NCBI GenBank assembly: GCA_001931535.1
Contig: CP016211.1
Location: forward strand, 12,508,377 to 12,572,376
Length of the DNA: 64,000 nt
Source: Minicystis rosea
Lineage (GTDB): Bacteria; Myxococcota_A; Polyangia; Polyangiales; Polyangiaceae
Direction: 5' to 3'
How positions within the stretch are numbered: the stretch's first letter is position 1; the number at the start of each line of letters is the position of its first letter. Both the position numbers and the translations under genes were made by a program. The notes beneath the pieces were generated by a model, which was not told the DNA's origin, did no database searches, and saw nothing but the letters and a program-made list of their open reading frames with translations. Shown one piece after another: positions 9,642-18,581 of the stretch.

Positions 9642-10813
9642 TGCGCATTGCCGTCGTCGGTGGTGGCATCTTCGGCGTCACGGCCGCGCTCTCGTTGCGC
9701 GCGCGTGGCCACGACGTCGCGCTCTTCGATCCCGGCCCCTTGCCGCACCCGCTCGCGGAGTCGACCGACATCAGCAAGGTCGTGCGCCTCGACTACGGTG
9801 CCGACGACGGCTACCTCACCTTGATGGAAGCCGCGATCGCCGGCTTTCGCCGCTGGAACGCGCTTTGGAACGAGCCGCTCTTCCACGAGGTCGGCGTCAC
9901 CTTCCTCGCGCGCGCACCGATGGTCGAGGGTGGCTTCGAGCACGACAGCTTCGCGCGCCTCACCGCACGTGGCTGGCCCATCGAGCGCCTCGACGCCGCC
10001 GCCATCGCCTCTCGTTTCCCCGCGTGGAGCACGGGCGTCTACGTCGATGGTTATTTCAACCCGATCGGCGGCTACGCCGAGAGCGGTCGCATCGTCGCGC
10101 GCCTCGTCGAGGACGCACGCAGAGCCGGCATCCATCTCTTCGATCGATGCGCCTTCGTGCGGCTCCACGAGCAAGGCTCGCGTGTCATTGGCATCGTCAC
10201 CGATCCCGGCGGCACCCACCTCGCCGATCGCGTCGTCATGGCGGCCGGCGCCTGGGTTCCATTCCTCCTTCCGCACCTCGGCGCGTCTCTACGCGCCTCC
10301 GGTCAACCTGTCTTTCATCTCCTCCCCAAAGACCCAGCGCTCTTCGAGCCCGCCCGTTTCCCCGTCTTCGGCGCCGACATCGCGGGCACCGGCTATTACG
10401 GCTTTCCGCTCGGTCGCGAAGGCGTCGTCAAGATTGCCAATCACGGCATCGGCCGGCCGATGCACCCCGGCGACGAGCGCGCGCGCATCGTCTCTCCCGA
10501 TCAAGAAGCCGCGCTCCGCGCCTTCCTCCGCGACACCTTCCCAGCCCTCGTGGACGCGCCCATCGTCCACACCCGCGTATGCGTCTACGGCGACACGTGG
10601 GACGGCCATTTCTGGATCGCGCCCGACCCCGATCACGAAGGGCTCGTCATCGCCGCCGGCGGCTCCGGTCACGCCTTCAAGTTCGCCCCCGTCCTCGGCG
10701 ACATCATCGCCGATGCCACCGAAGGCGCCGCCAATCCCTGGCTCGATCGGTTCCGTCATCGGCCCGACGTGCGCCCCGCGCGCGCCCAAGAGGCCGCGCG
10801 TCATCAGGGCTGA
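9641..10813 (+). CDS. FAD-dependent amine oxidoreductase, monomeric sarcosine oxidase-like
   Basis: A 390-residue DAO-superfamily flavoprotein. It opens with MRIAVVGGGIFGVTAA, a GxGxxG dinucleotide fold, with an acidic residue closing the second strand (ALFDPG). The C-terminal segment VCVYGDTWDGHF...VIAAGGSGHAFKFAP matches monomeric sarcosine oxidase/MTOX closely; the Cys at about residue 314 aligns with the cysteine that covalently binds FAD there. It likely oxidises an N-methyl or secondary amine, producing H2O2. It overlaps the upstream EEP gene by one base, suggesting an operon. It meets the convergent Cys-rich gene with only 2 bp between stops, leaving no room for a separate terminator. 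Confidence 0.82.
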   Translation: MRIAVVGGGIFGVTAALSLRARGHDVALFDPGPLPHPLAESTDISKVVRLDYGADDGYLTLMEAAIAGFRRWNALWNEPLFHEVGVTFLARAPMVEGGFEHDSFARLTARGWPIERLDAAAIASRFPAWSTGVYVDGYFNPIGGYAESGRIVARLVEDARRAGIHLFDRCAFVRLHEQGSRVIGIVTDPGGTHLADRVVMAAGAWVPFLLPHLGASLRASGQPVFHLLPKDPALFEPARFPVFGADIAGTGYYGFPLGREGVVKIANHGIGRPMHPGDERARIVSPDQEAALRAFLRDTFPALVDAPIVHTRVCVYGDTWDGHFWIAPDPDHEGLVIAAGGSGHAFKFAPVLGDIIADATEGAANPWLDRFRHRPDVRPARAQEAARHQG

Positions 10814-10815
10814 CG

Positions 10816-11502
10816 TCACTCTCTCGTGCAGAACGCGCTGCATCCGTCGCCGCCGCGGCGGTTCCCGTCGTCGCACTCTTCTTCTTCCTGCCGCCGCCCG
10901 TCTCCGCAGCGCACCGGCAGCGACGCCAGCTTGAACGACGGCGCCGGCCCCTTCACCACGTCGCGCTCCACGCATGCATCCGTCTTCGGATCGCGCGCCG
11001 TCTGCACCGAGCGGCCCATCTCCACGGTCACCGCGAGCTCCCATGGAGCGCTGCCCGGCGTGCGCGGCAGCATCACCACCGCATCCCATCCCGCGCGCTT
11101 CGCTTCGGCGACGGCCGCTGGCGTGGTGAAAATCGGCACGTTCCCCGCGTGATCGAGCACCCCCACCACCTCGAACGCCGGCCCTCGATCGCCGACCTTG
11201 AGCTTCGCCGCATCCAGCCCGGAGAGCTCGACCCACGACGCCGAGCTCGTCAAAAGCACCACCACGGGCCGCGACGGATCCACGCGCAGCGACCTCTTCT
11301 CGAAGGTCTCGAACGTGTCGCCCAGCGTGGCCCCGCGATCGGCGACCAAGAGCGCCGGCCCATAAATGGTGCGCTCGAGCGGCCGCGCGATGCGGCTCGT
11401 CTTCGGCTTGCCGCAATCGTCGTTGCAGTGTGCTCCAGCGAGGAAAGGCGCGAGCGCCCCGAACGCGACGATACGCAGGAAACGACTGGACCAGGCCGGC
11501 AT
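10816..11502 (-). CDS. Secreted protein with C-terminal Myxococcus Cys-rich repeat
   Basis: A 228-residue protein with a hydrophobic N-terminal signal (RFLRIVAFGALAPFLAGAH before CNDDC; cleavage type uncertain) and, at the C-terminus, one copy of the Myxococcus cysteine-rich repeat: CGDG, ECDDGN, DGCSAFC. The middle, about 150 residues, is an unknown globular domain. Proteins with this repeat are exported and often carry several copies; one copy here is minimal. Function is unknown, but the repeat supports both extracellular location and a myxobacterial host. Start ATG at 11502. Confidence 0.75.
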   Translation of the reverse strand: MPAWSSRFLRIVAFGALAPFLAGAHCNDDCGKPKTSRIARPLERTIYGPALLVADRGATLGDTFETFEKRSLRVDPSRPVVVLLTSSASWVELSGLDAAKLKVGDRGPAFEVVGVLDHAGNVPIFTTPAAVAEAKRAGWDAVVMLPRTPGSAPWELAVTVEMGRSVQTARDPKTDACVERDVVKGPAPSFKLASLPVRCGDGRRQEEEECDDGNRRGGDGCSAFCTRE

Positions 11503-11592
11503 CGCGCCAATCTACACGCCCCTCGCGTCCTCGCGATACGGTCGCTGCACGAGGCGTATCGCCCGCCGCAGCGCTGCGATACCTTGGCCCCG

Positions 11593-12294
11593 ATGCATGC
11601 CCGCGCCCTCGTGTCGGCTTCGCTCCTCGTGACCCTCGCCGCCGCCGCCCATCCCGCCGCCGCCGAGACACCCCCAAGCGCCGCCCCGCCCAGCGCGCCT
11701 CCCCAAAGTGCCTATCCTCCCGGCGCTTATCCTCAAGGAGTCTTTCCTCCGGGTTATCCCCAAGGTGCTTATCCGCCGGGCGCCTATCCCCAAGGTGCCT
11801 ATCCTCAAGGTGCCTATCCTCAAGGTGCTTATCCGCCGGGCGCTTATCCTCCAGGAGCCTATCCGCCGGGTGCTTATCCCCCGGGTGCCTATCCCCAAGG
11901 CGTCTATCCCCCAGGAGCCTATCCGCCGGCTTCTCCCTATTGGGATCCTGGATATGCGCCGGTCCTGGAACGGCGCAGCGCTCCGGCCATGGTCGCGGGT
12001 ATCGTCATGATTGCCGTCGGCGGCACGGGGCTGCTCGTCGGAGCCGCCATGGCGGCGGTGTCCCACGGGCCATGCTTCGACGGATGCAGCAGCGGCTCGA
12101 ACGCCGCCGGCATCGTGCTCTCGGTGCTGGGTGGTTTGCTCGTCGCCGGCGGCATTCCCACGCTCATCTATGGAGCCAAGCGCGTCCCTGCGAAACACGA
12201 GGCTGCGCTGCCCGCATGGCTCGGCACGCCGTGGGTGTCGGCCGGTGATCCGCGCCGCCGTCCCGTGGGCGCCGGTTGGGCCTGGCAATTCTAA
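11593..12294 (+). CDS. Exported membrane protein with AYP(P/Q)G pentapeptide repeats
   Basis: A 233-residue protein. Residues 1-24 form a signal peptide (SASLLVTLAAAAHPAAA before ETPP). Residues 40-112 are about fifteen tandem copies of a pentapeptide AYPPG or AYPQG, a low-complexity proline/glycine arm. Two hydrophobic helices follow (AGIVMIAVGGTGLLVGAAMAA and GIVLSVLGGLLVAGGIPTLI), separated by a short Cys-containing loop (CFDGC), then a basic tail. This layout, repeat arm plus two-helix membrane hairpin, is common among uncharacterised myxobacterial envelope proteins. The ATG at 11593 was chosen for the signal peptide; upstream in-frame sequence belongs to other genes. The 92-bp gap to the divergent gene shows nothing clear. 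Confidence 0.72.
   Translation: MHARALVSASLLVTLAAAAHPAAAETPPSAAPPSAPPQSAYPPGAYPQGVFPPGYPQGAYPPGAYPQGAYPQGAYPQGAYPPGAYPPGAYPPGAYPPGAYPQGVYPPGAYPPASPYWDPGYAPVLERRSAPAMVAGIVMIAVGGTGLLVGAAMAAVSHGPCFDGCSSGSNAAGIVLSVLGGLLVAGGIPTLIYGAKRVPAKHEAALPAWLGTPWVSAGDPRRRPVGAGWAWQF
11710..11928 (+). repeat. In-frame 15-bp tandem repeats (AYPPG/AYPQG)
   Basis: Roughly fifteen copies of a degenerate 15-bp unit (GCTTATCCT/CCCCCA/GGGG type) encode a proline-rich arm. Two units deviate in phase or residue (VFPPG-YPQG and VYPPG), indicating past unit slippage. Confidence 0.85.
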
Positions 12295-12360
12295 TCTCTC
12301 CTCCGGCGAGGAATGCGATCCTGCGTTCGCGCGTCATGCGCCACCTCCGGTGATGGCCTC

Positions 12361-14313
12361 ATGAGACGCTTTGCATTCCTTCCCATCCTCGCTGCCGCCG
12401 TGGCCATCGCCGCCTGCAGCTCCCGTGGCAATCCACCCGCGCCGTCGGCCTCCGCCACGGCAACGGCCGCTTCTTCGATCGCTTCTTCGCCCGCAGACAC
12501 CCCATCTCGTTGCACGGCCCGCGCGCCCGGTCGCCTCGCTCCCGCGGCGTCGCCCGGCGCGAGCTCCGCAGTGGCGTTGGTGCGCGCCGGCGATCGTCGC
12601 TTTGCCCTCGTCGCCGATCACGACGAGCGCGCCCTCCACACGGTCGACGCCTCCTCGATGCACGAGATCGCCGTCACCGCGCTCCCCGGTCGTCCGGGGC
12701 ACGTCCTCGCGCTCGCGGACGGTCGCATCGCGGTGAGCCTGCGCGACACCGCGCGCGTGCTGATCCTCGAAGCCACCGACGACACGCTGAGCCAGCCCTT
12801 CGAAGAGCGCTGCTCCACCACCGTCGCCGTCGAGCCGTGGGCGCTCGCCGAGGCCGGTGATCGCCTGCTCGTCGCGAGCGGCTTCGGCGCGGCCCTCACC
12901 ATGTTGGGGAAGGCCGATTTGCAACCGCTTCGCACCATCCCGCTCGCACGCGAGCCGCGCGCGGTGCTCGTGACCAACGGCGGCACCACCGCGTTCGTCA
13001 CGCACGCCGTCGGCGGCCTCGTCTCCGCGATCGATCTCACCGATGCCGGAAAGCCGGTCGACCTCATCAAGCTGCACGCCGGCCGGCGCGTCGGCAAAGA
13101 CACGAGCGACGACAAGGGCCCACGCGAAGCCTCTCAAGGCTATGCCTTGGCCGGCGTCATCGGCCCGCGCGCGAGCGACGAGCGCGACACATTGCGCCTC
13201 TACGCCCCTCACACCAGCGTCGATCCCGGCGCTCCCGAGGGCGGCGCCACGTCGGGCTACGGCGGCGCGACCGTTCTTCCCATCGCGCCCATCGTCAGCG
13301 TGATCGATCCCGTGGCCAAGCGATCCATCACCAACCACGTGGCCTCCGCCTTCGACAGCCCCGTCGCCGCCAACTGCCTCCTTCCCCGCGGCGCCGTCGC
13401 CGACGAGAAGAGCCTCTTCGTCGCCTGCCTCGATCTCGACGCCGTCCTCGATCTCGACCCTTGGATCGGCGACCCCGCCGTCGCCGAGCGCCGCCGTTTC
13501 GCGCTTCCCGCCGGCCCTTCGGCGCTCGCGCTCTCCGACGACGGCCAGCGCCTCTTCGTCTGGTCCGAGCTCGATCGCGCCCTCTCTCGCATCGATCGCA
13601 ACATCGATTCTGCAAAGGCACCTGCCGGCGCCGTCACGTCGACGGTCCTCTGGCGCCGCGCCGGTGAATCCCGCGATCCTCGCCTCGAACGCGGCCGCCG
13701 TCTCTTCCACAGCACGCGCGACGCCCGCATCTCCCAAGGCCGCGCCTGCGCGAGCTGCCACCCCGAAGGCCGCGACGACGGTCTCCTCTGGACGAGCCCC
13801 GACGGCGCCCGCCAAACACCCATGCTCGCCGGACGCCTCGCCAACACCGCTCCTTTCGGATGGTTCGGAGAAGCGCCCACGGTGCGCGAGCACCTCAAAA
13901 AGACCTTCACCCGCTTGGGCGGCACCGGCTTCGACAACCCTGCTGCCGCACGAGACCTCGAAGCGCTCATCGCATATGCGACCTCGCTCCCGCCGCCGCC
14001 CGTCTCACCGCCCTCCGATCTCGAGGCCACGGCCCGCGGCCGCAAAGTGTTCTCGGCCTATTGCAACGACTGCCACAAGGAAGGGGGCACCGACGGCCTC
14101 ACCCACGACGTCGGCACGGGCGTCGCCGGAGAGCGCCAATCGGCCTTCGATACGCCCTCTCTCCGCGGCGTGCGCGGCTCCGCGCCCTACTTCCACGACG
14201 GCCGCCACGCGACCCTCGCCGATCTCCTCGCCCAAAAGAACCAGCGCATGTTCGTCGGCACCCTCTCCGAATCCGAGCAACACGATCTCCTTCGCTACCT
14301 GGAGACCTTGTGA
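12361..14313 (+). CDS. Diheme cytochrome c lipoprotein with beta-propeller domain (MauG/CCP-like)
   Basis: A 650-residue protein. The ATG at 12361 yields a lipoprotein signal ending IAAC. Residues about 60-430 form a beta-propeller-like region (repeated LVA/VSDDGxxLFV-type blades, e.g. LALSDDGQRLFVWSE). The C-terminal third contains two CxxCH heme-attachment motifs, CASCH and CNDCH, with the distal region TPSLRGVRGSAPYFHDGRHATLADLL typical of MauG/cytochrome c peroxidase-like diheme proteins. It likely acts in the periplasm in electron transfer or peroxide-dependent oxidation. Its stop overlaps the next start by one base, indicating cotranslation with the downstream secreted protein. An upstream in-frame ATG at 12313 would bury the signal peptide. 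Confidence 0.82.
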   Translation: MRRFAFLPILAAAVAIAACSSRGNPPAPSASATATAASSIASSPADTPSRCTARAPGRLAPAASPGASSAVALVRAGDRRFALVADHDERALHTVDASSMHEIAVTALPGRPGHVLALADGRIAVSLRDTARVLILEATDDTLSQPFEERCSTTVAVEPWALAEAGDRLLVASGFGAALTMLGKADLQPLRTIPLAREPRAVLVTNGGTTAFVTHAVGGLVSAIDLTDAGKPVDLIKLHAGRRVGKDTSDDKGPREASQGYALAGVIGPRASDERDTLRLYAPHTSVDPGAPEGGATSGYGGATVLPIAPIVSVIDPVAKRSITNHVASAFDSPVAANCLLPRGAVADEKSLFVACLDLDAVLDLDPWIGDPAVAERRRFALPAGPSALALSDDGQRLFVWSELDRALSRIDRNIDSAKAPAGAVTSTVLWRRAGESRDPRLERGRRLFHSTRDARISQGRACASCHPEGRDDGLLWTSPDGARQTPMLAGRLANTAPFGWFGEAPTVREHLKKTFTRLGGTGFDNPAAARDLEALIAYATSLPPPPVSPPSDLEATARGRKVFSAYCNDCHKEGGTDGLTHDVGTGVAGERQSAFDTPSLRGVRGSAPYFHDGRHATLADLLAQKNQRMFVGTLSESEQHDLLRYLETL

Positions 14314-15323
14314 TGCGTGCTCTCGCCCTCGTCCTCTTCGCCGCGCTCTCGTCCGGGTCGACACGTGCTTTGGCGGGCTCGCCTCCTCCTCCGCCCGCCG
14401 GCTGGGAGCAGCCACCTCCTCTCCCGGCGCCGCCCACCAAAGCACCTGCGCCCGCGTGCTGCGGCTACGACACCACCTGTTGCGAGCGCCAGCGCATCCT
14501 CGACATGCCCGTTTCCCTGGCCGTGCCTCGTGCCGTCGAGATCCGCCTCTCCGAGCTGCCCGAGCTCGCCGTCAAGGAAGCACCCAAAGATCACCCGGGA
14601 ATCCCAGGCGTCCCCGCGGTGCACGCCATCGACGGCCGCGGCCGCCCTCCGCCTTGGCCCCATGGCCCCGAGCTCGAGCTGCGCGTCATGCCCCCTGGTC
14701 GTTTCGGCGACATCCGCTGGCGCGGCGAATGGTCGGAGCCCTTCTTCCGCGATAGCCAATATCGCAGCATGGGTTACGGCATCGTGGTCCATGTCTCGAC
14801 ACGCGCCGGTGACACGAAAAGCAGCATGAGCGAGCTCACCGGCCCTGTCTCCTTCGTCGCCATCGACAAGGGGCCAGGCGAGACCATCACCTATGATCGC
14901 GTCGAAGGTGCTTTGCACGAGAGCACCGATGTCGTCGCCACCCGCTGGGAGCACGTGGAGGCTGCGCCCGTCTTCGACGGCTACATCCATGGCTTTCGCG
15001 ACAAGCTGGGTGAAGATCAGGCCGTATCGTTCCTTCTGCCCGAGGTGATCCTCGGCTTCGAATCGAAGGACGCGAAGCACGAGGGCGGCTTCATCCCGAG
15101 TCGGTTTTCCCGCACCGTGGCCTTCACGCGCTACACGCTGCCCGTAGGCCCCGGGCGCAGCGCCCTCGTCACCTTCGATTTCCTGGAGCACACCGGCAAA
15201 CGCTGGTTCGCCCGGCCCGCCGGTGCCGAAAAGGTCCCCGACCGTCGCATGCTCGCCCTCGTCGTCAGCCAGACTTCCGCCGAAGCCGCCCCGCGTGCCC
15301 GACTCTTGATCTTCGAACGCTGA
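14313..15323 (+). CDS. Secreted protein of unknown function, coupled to diheme cytochrome
   Basis: A 336-residue protein with signal peptide MRALALVLFAALSSGSTRALA, a proline-rich segment, then a cysteine cluster ACCGYDTTCCERQ around residues 49-61 and a beta-rich remainder of unknown family. Its ATG shares one base with the TGA of the cytochrome gene, so the two are probably translated together. The tight coupling suggests it works with the cytochrome in the periplasm or at the outer membrane, perhaps as substrate, anchor or partner; this is inference from position only. Confidence 0.7.
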   Translation: MRALALVLFAALSSGSTRALAGSPPPPPAGWEQPPPLPAPPTKAPAPACCGYDTTCCERQRILDMPVSLAVPRAVEIRLSELPELAVKEAPKDHPGIPGVPAVHAIDGRGRPPPWPHGPELELRVMPPGRFGDIRWRGEWSEPFFRDSQYRSMGYGIVVHVSTRAGDTKSSMSELTGPVSFVAIDKGPGETITYDRVEGALHESTDVVATRWEHVEAAPVFDGYIHGFRDKLGEDQAVSFLLPEVILGFESKDAKHEGGFIPSRFSRTVAFTRYTLPVGPGRSALVTFDFLEHTGKRWFARPAGAEKVPDRRMLALVVSQTSAEAAPRARLLIFER

Positions 15324-15344
15324 AGCGCGCTCGGAATCGACGCC

Positions 15345-15704
15345 TCAAGGCGCGAGCCCGCCCTCTCCAGTCTTCTCCAACGCATCGGCCAGCGCGCACT
15401 TGCTGACGCCGACCTCATGGGCGCGCTCGCGCAGCATCTTTGCCTGATCGGCGGCGCCCTTCACGCACATCAAGGTCTTGAGCTCGATGCCGTCCGGGCT
15501 CTCCACGTGCGCGGCGAGCCATGCGCTGCGCTTTGCGCCCGCGCCGAGCGGATCGGACTCCGCGATGACGCCGGCGAGGCGATCGACATCACAGATCATG
15601 GTGACCGCTTGAGGAAAGCTCTGTCCGGACGAAGAAGGCGTTTGCGGAGGCGTGTTGGAGCAGGCGACGACGAGCCACGGAATCGAGAGCAGGAGCACGC
15701 GCAT
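15345..15704 (-). CDS. Small predicted lipoprotein
   Basis: A 119-residue protein whose ATG at 15704 gives a clean lipoprotein signal (MRVLLLSIPWLVVAC then Ser). The mature part holds three cysteines (MICDVD, LMCVKG, SKCALA), which could form a disulfide pair, and is mostly helical. No family recognised. It lies 38 bp downstream of the protein-kinase gene on the same strand and may be cotranscribed with it. Longer in-frame starts would precede the signal with Arg-rich sequence. Confidence 0.65.
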   Translation of the reverse strand: MRVLLLSIPWLVVACSNTPPQTPSSSGQSFPQAVTMICDVDRLAGVIAESDPLGAGAKRSAWLAAHVESPDGIELKTLMCVKGAADQAKMLRERAHEVGVSKCALADALEKTGEGGLAP

Positions 15705-15742
15705 GGCGCTCCGACACGCGCCCCTCGCCGCGCCTTGGGCCA

Positions 15743-17440
15743 CTACCGATACGGATCCGCCTTCATCCCCGGCAGCTCCGGCTTCGGCTTCGGCTGGAGC
15801 GGCACCATGAGCGATTGATCCTTGTCGAACACCAGCACCCGATTCTGCGGCATGAACCCCGGCGCCTCGAACTGCACGCGATGCACGGCGCCGTCCTTCA
15901 CGAACTTGCCGTCGAATGGATTCGACGGGAGCGGCGCTCCGTCCACGAGGATCCGCGCCTCCACCGGATTCCCCGCGAGATGGACATGCACATACGCGCC
16001 CTCCGGCACCGTGCTCACGGCGACGGCGCTCGGTGTCGGTGCGACGCTCGGTGTGGCCGCCGCGCTCTCGACGGCAGCAGCAGGCCGGCCTTCACGGCTG
16101 CTCGACGTGGCCAGATACAACGCGCCCACCGTGGCCACTGCGATCACGCTGCCGAGCAGGAGCGGCGCGCGGCTCTTCGGGCGATGATGCTCGGCGAACA
16201 GCGCCTCTCGTTCCTCTTCCTCGTGCGCATCGCCGGCGCGGCGGGTGGTGACCGTCGACGGCGGCGGCGTCTCGCTCGACGAGCGACCCGGCGCGCTCGA
16301 AGCGCTCGCCCGCGGCCCGCTCCCCGGCGGTGGCAGCGAAGCGGAGCCGCGGCCACGCCATGGCGATCCGCGGGTGAGCTCGAGCAGCTCACCGGCGCCG
16401 TCGTGCTCCACGCGCTCGATTTGCTGCGCGATCTGCGCCTTGATCTCGGCCCGCTCCTCGTGGAAGAGCCCATCGACGAGCTCGCCGAGCTCCTCCGCGG
16501 AGCACGCTTTCCCGAAGCGATCGAGCTCGGCGCGCAGCGCGGCGGCAGTCGGATGGCGATCCTCCCGCCTTCGCGAGAGCGCTTGGTCGCAGATGCGCGC
16601 GAGCTCCGGATCGACGTCGGCCCGCACGTCGCCGACCTTCGGCACGTCGGCCATCAACGCCGCGAGGATCTCCGGATCCCCCATGTCCTGCCAGAGCCTC
16701 CGCTGCGCGAGCATCTCCCACAGCATCACGCCCACCGAGAACAGATCCGCGCGCCGATCGATCTCCGCCGACGGCGCGAACGCCTGCTCCGGCGCCATGT
16801 ACGAGAGCTTGCCCTTGATGACGCCGGTGTCCGTCTCCACCACGCGCCGTGCGGCCTTGGCGATCCCGAAGTCGACGATCTTCACCTGCCCGTCGTACGT
16901 GACGAACACGTTCTGCGGGCTCACGTCGCGGTGCACGATCGCGAGCTCCGTCCCGTCGTAGTCGGCGAGCTCGTGCGCGTAGTGCAGCCCATGGAGCGTC
17001 TCCGCGATCACCCGCAGGATGGCGCCGAGCGGGATTCTGCGATCGTTCTGCTTGGCGCGCCCGAGCACACGATGGAGCGGCTGCCCGTCGAGGTACTCCA
17101 TGGCCATGAAGTACTGTCCGTCGACGAGATCGACCTCGTTGGTCTGCACCACGTTCTTGTGGTTGAGCCGCGCCGCGAGCCGCGCCTCGTCGAGGAACAT
17201 CGCGCACAGCTCCGGATCGTCCGCGAGGCTCGGCCGGAGGCGCTTGATCACTTGGAGCTTGTTGAAGCCCGCCGGCCCGAGCGCGACCGCGAGGAAGACA
17301 TCGGCCATGCCTCCATGGCCGAGGTTCGCGATGAACCGATACTTCCCCAAGTACCGCGCCCCGTCGCTCCGAGACGAGCTCGATGCGCCCGCGCCACCGC
17401 GCAGCGTCACCTTCGTCCGATCGAGATCGACGTCGCTCAC
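15743..17440 (-). CDS. Membrane-anchored Ser/Thr protein kinase with PEGA-like C-terminal domain
   Basis: About 565 residues. Kinase domain from roughly 30 to 300: glycine loop GHGGMADVF, catalytic Lys in QVIKRL, catalytic loop HRDVSPQNVF, DFGIAKA and APEQ. The Lys of HRDxKxxN is Ser, a variant frequent in myxobacterial kinases. A Pro/Ser-rich linker follows, then one transmembrane helix (LLLGSVIAVATVGALYLA, about residue 430) and an extracytoplasmic beta domain starting PEGAYVHVHLAGNPVEARILVDG, resembling PEGA domains. This is a receptor-kinase layout, probably sensing the envelope. The GTG at 17440 was preferred because GGGGA lies 7 bp upstream; another GTG at 17503 would add 21 residues. 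Same strand as the small lipoprotein downstream. Confidence 0.88.
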   Translation of the reverse strand: MSDVDLDRTKVTLRGGAGASSSSRSDGARYLGKYRFIANLGHGGMADVFLAVALGPAGFNKLQVIKRLRPSLADDPELCAMFLDEARLAARLNHKNVVQTNEVDLVDGQYFMAMEYLDGQPLHRVLGRAKQNDRRIPLGAILRVIAETLHGLHYAHELADYDGTELAIVHRDVSPQNVFVTYDGQVKIVDFGIAKAARRVVETDTGVIKGKLSYMAPEQAFAPSAEIDRRADLFSVGVMLWEMLAQRRLWQDMGDPEILAALMADVPKVGDVRADVDPELARICDQALSRRREDRHPTAAALRAELDRFGKACSAEELGELVDGLFHEERAEIKAQIAQQIERVEHDGAGELLELTRGSPWRGRGSASLPPPGSGPRASASSAPGRSSSETPPPSTVTTRRAGDAHEEEEREALFAEHHRPKSRAPLLLGSVIAVATVGALYLATSSSREGRPAAAVESAAATPSVAPTPSAVAVSTVPEGAYVHVHLAGNPVEARILVDGAPLPSNPFDGKFVKDGAVHRVQFEAPGFMPQNRVLVFDKDQSLMVPLQPKPKPELPGMKADPYR

Positions 17441-17626
17441 CAGCGTTCCCCAGTGGGCTCGGATCGTTGTCGGGCGCTCACGGCCCGTCAAGACACCGAT
17501 CACAAACCCGACGGAGCACGATCACGCCGTGGTGACGCCGTATCGCCACGTGATCTTCACGTCGCACGATCGATCGGGGAGCCCATCAATTGGAAGCCGG
17601 CTCACCGATTCATGGCCATACGGCGT

Positions 17627-18304
17627 TCACTTCGATCGCAATGACGCCCAGGGGATGCGCTCGGTGCGGTCGATGTCCCGGAGGTGCGCCGAATCGTTGA
17701 ACGTCACCAAGTGCCATCCTTCGCTCTGATTCCAACGCAACCGCTTTTGCCAGTGCGTCAGCGACGCGTGTCGGGTCGAGAACTGCGCCATCGGGATTCC
17801 GGTGCCGAGCTTGAGGAAATGCGCGAACGCGCCGTCGACGAAGCCACCGTGCGTGACCGCTACGACGGTGCGCCCCTCGTGCTCGCGCACGATCCGCTCG
17901 ATGCTCGCGGCGACGCGGGTCATGAACTCGGCCCAGCTCTCGGCGCCCGGGCACATGCGTCGCGTCGGCTCGCGCTCGAAATCAGGGATCCCGTAGCGCG
18001 CGATGGCCTCGCCGAGCGGGAGCCCGTCCGACTCGCCGGTCTGGATCTCCTGCAAGCCCTCGTCGAGCGTGAGCGACGCGCCCAGCGCCGGCGCGATGAT
18101 CTCCGCGGTCTGCCGCGCCCGCGGCAAGGTGCTGGCGAGGAGCACGTGCGCTTCGATCTCGCCCGTCGCCGCGAGCCGATCCCGAAGGCGCTCGGCCTGG
18201 ATGATCCCACGCGGCGTGAGGCCCGTGTCTCCGCGCATCCCACCGATGATGTGATTGACGTTGGCTTCGGCCTCGCCGTGTCGGATGAGAACGAGATGGG
18301 TCAC
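17627..18304 (-). CDS. Histidine phosphatase family protein (phosphoglycerate mutase-like)
   Basis: A 225-residue enzyme with the phosphohistidine motif LIRHGEAEAN at the N-terminus, TLPRARQTAEII near residue 55 and the second catalytic histidine in AVTHGGFVDGA near 150. This branch hydrolyses phosphate monoesters through a phospho-His intermediate; substrates range from sugar phosphates to phosphoproteins, so the specific one is unknown. The GTG at 18304 begins directly before the first strand, with GGAG about 10 bp upstream; longer frames lack homology-like character. Cytoplasmic. Separated by about 190 bp from the kinase gene on the same strand. Confidence 0.85.
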   Translation of the reverse strand: MTHLVLIRHGEAEANVNHIIGGMRGDTGLTPRGIIQAERLRDRLAATGEIEAHVLLASTLPRARQTAEIIAPALGASLTLDEGLQEIQTGESDGLPLGEAIARYGIPDFEREPTRRMCPGAESWAEFMTRVAASIERIVREHEGRTVVAVTHGGFVDGAFAHFLKLGTGIPMAQFSTRHASLTHWQKRLRWNQSEGWHLVTFNDSAHLRDIDRTERIPWASLRSK

Positions 18305-18581
18305 TCGATGGCGCTCCGCGCCGGCATCTCGTGGCCGGCGCGCGCAGCATACCGGTGATCGGCCCATCCGCGATCCACGCCGGTGCGCGCGTGCACCCGC
18401 GCCGCCGTCGAATCCCCGATTGTCCGCCGTCTCCTGCGTCCGTCCCGAGGGCTCGATCCGCGCTGATCGCGCCGCGAAACACAGGGACGAGGAGCATGCC
18501 CCACGTGTCTTTGGTGTGAACGCGCCGGCGGGGATTGAAGCGATCTTGCGCGCGCGCGAATCTCCGGCACAAGCTGTCGCC

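Noticed and set aside
18255..18581. N-terminal extension of the lipase frame
   Set aside because: Arg/Pro-rich, antisense to the histidine phosphatase start, with the hydrolase fold beginning after 18582.
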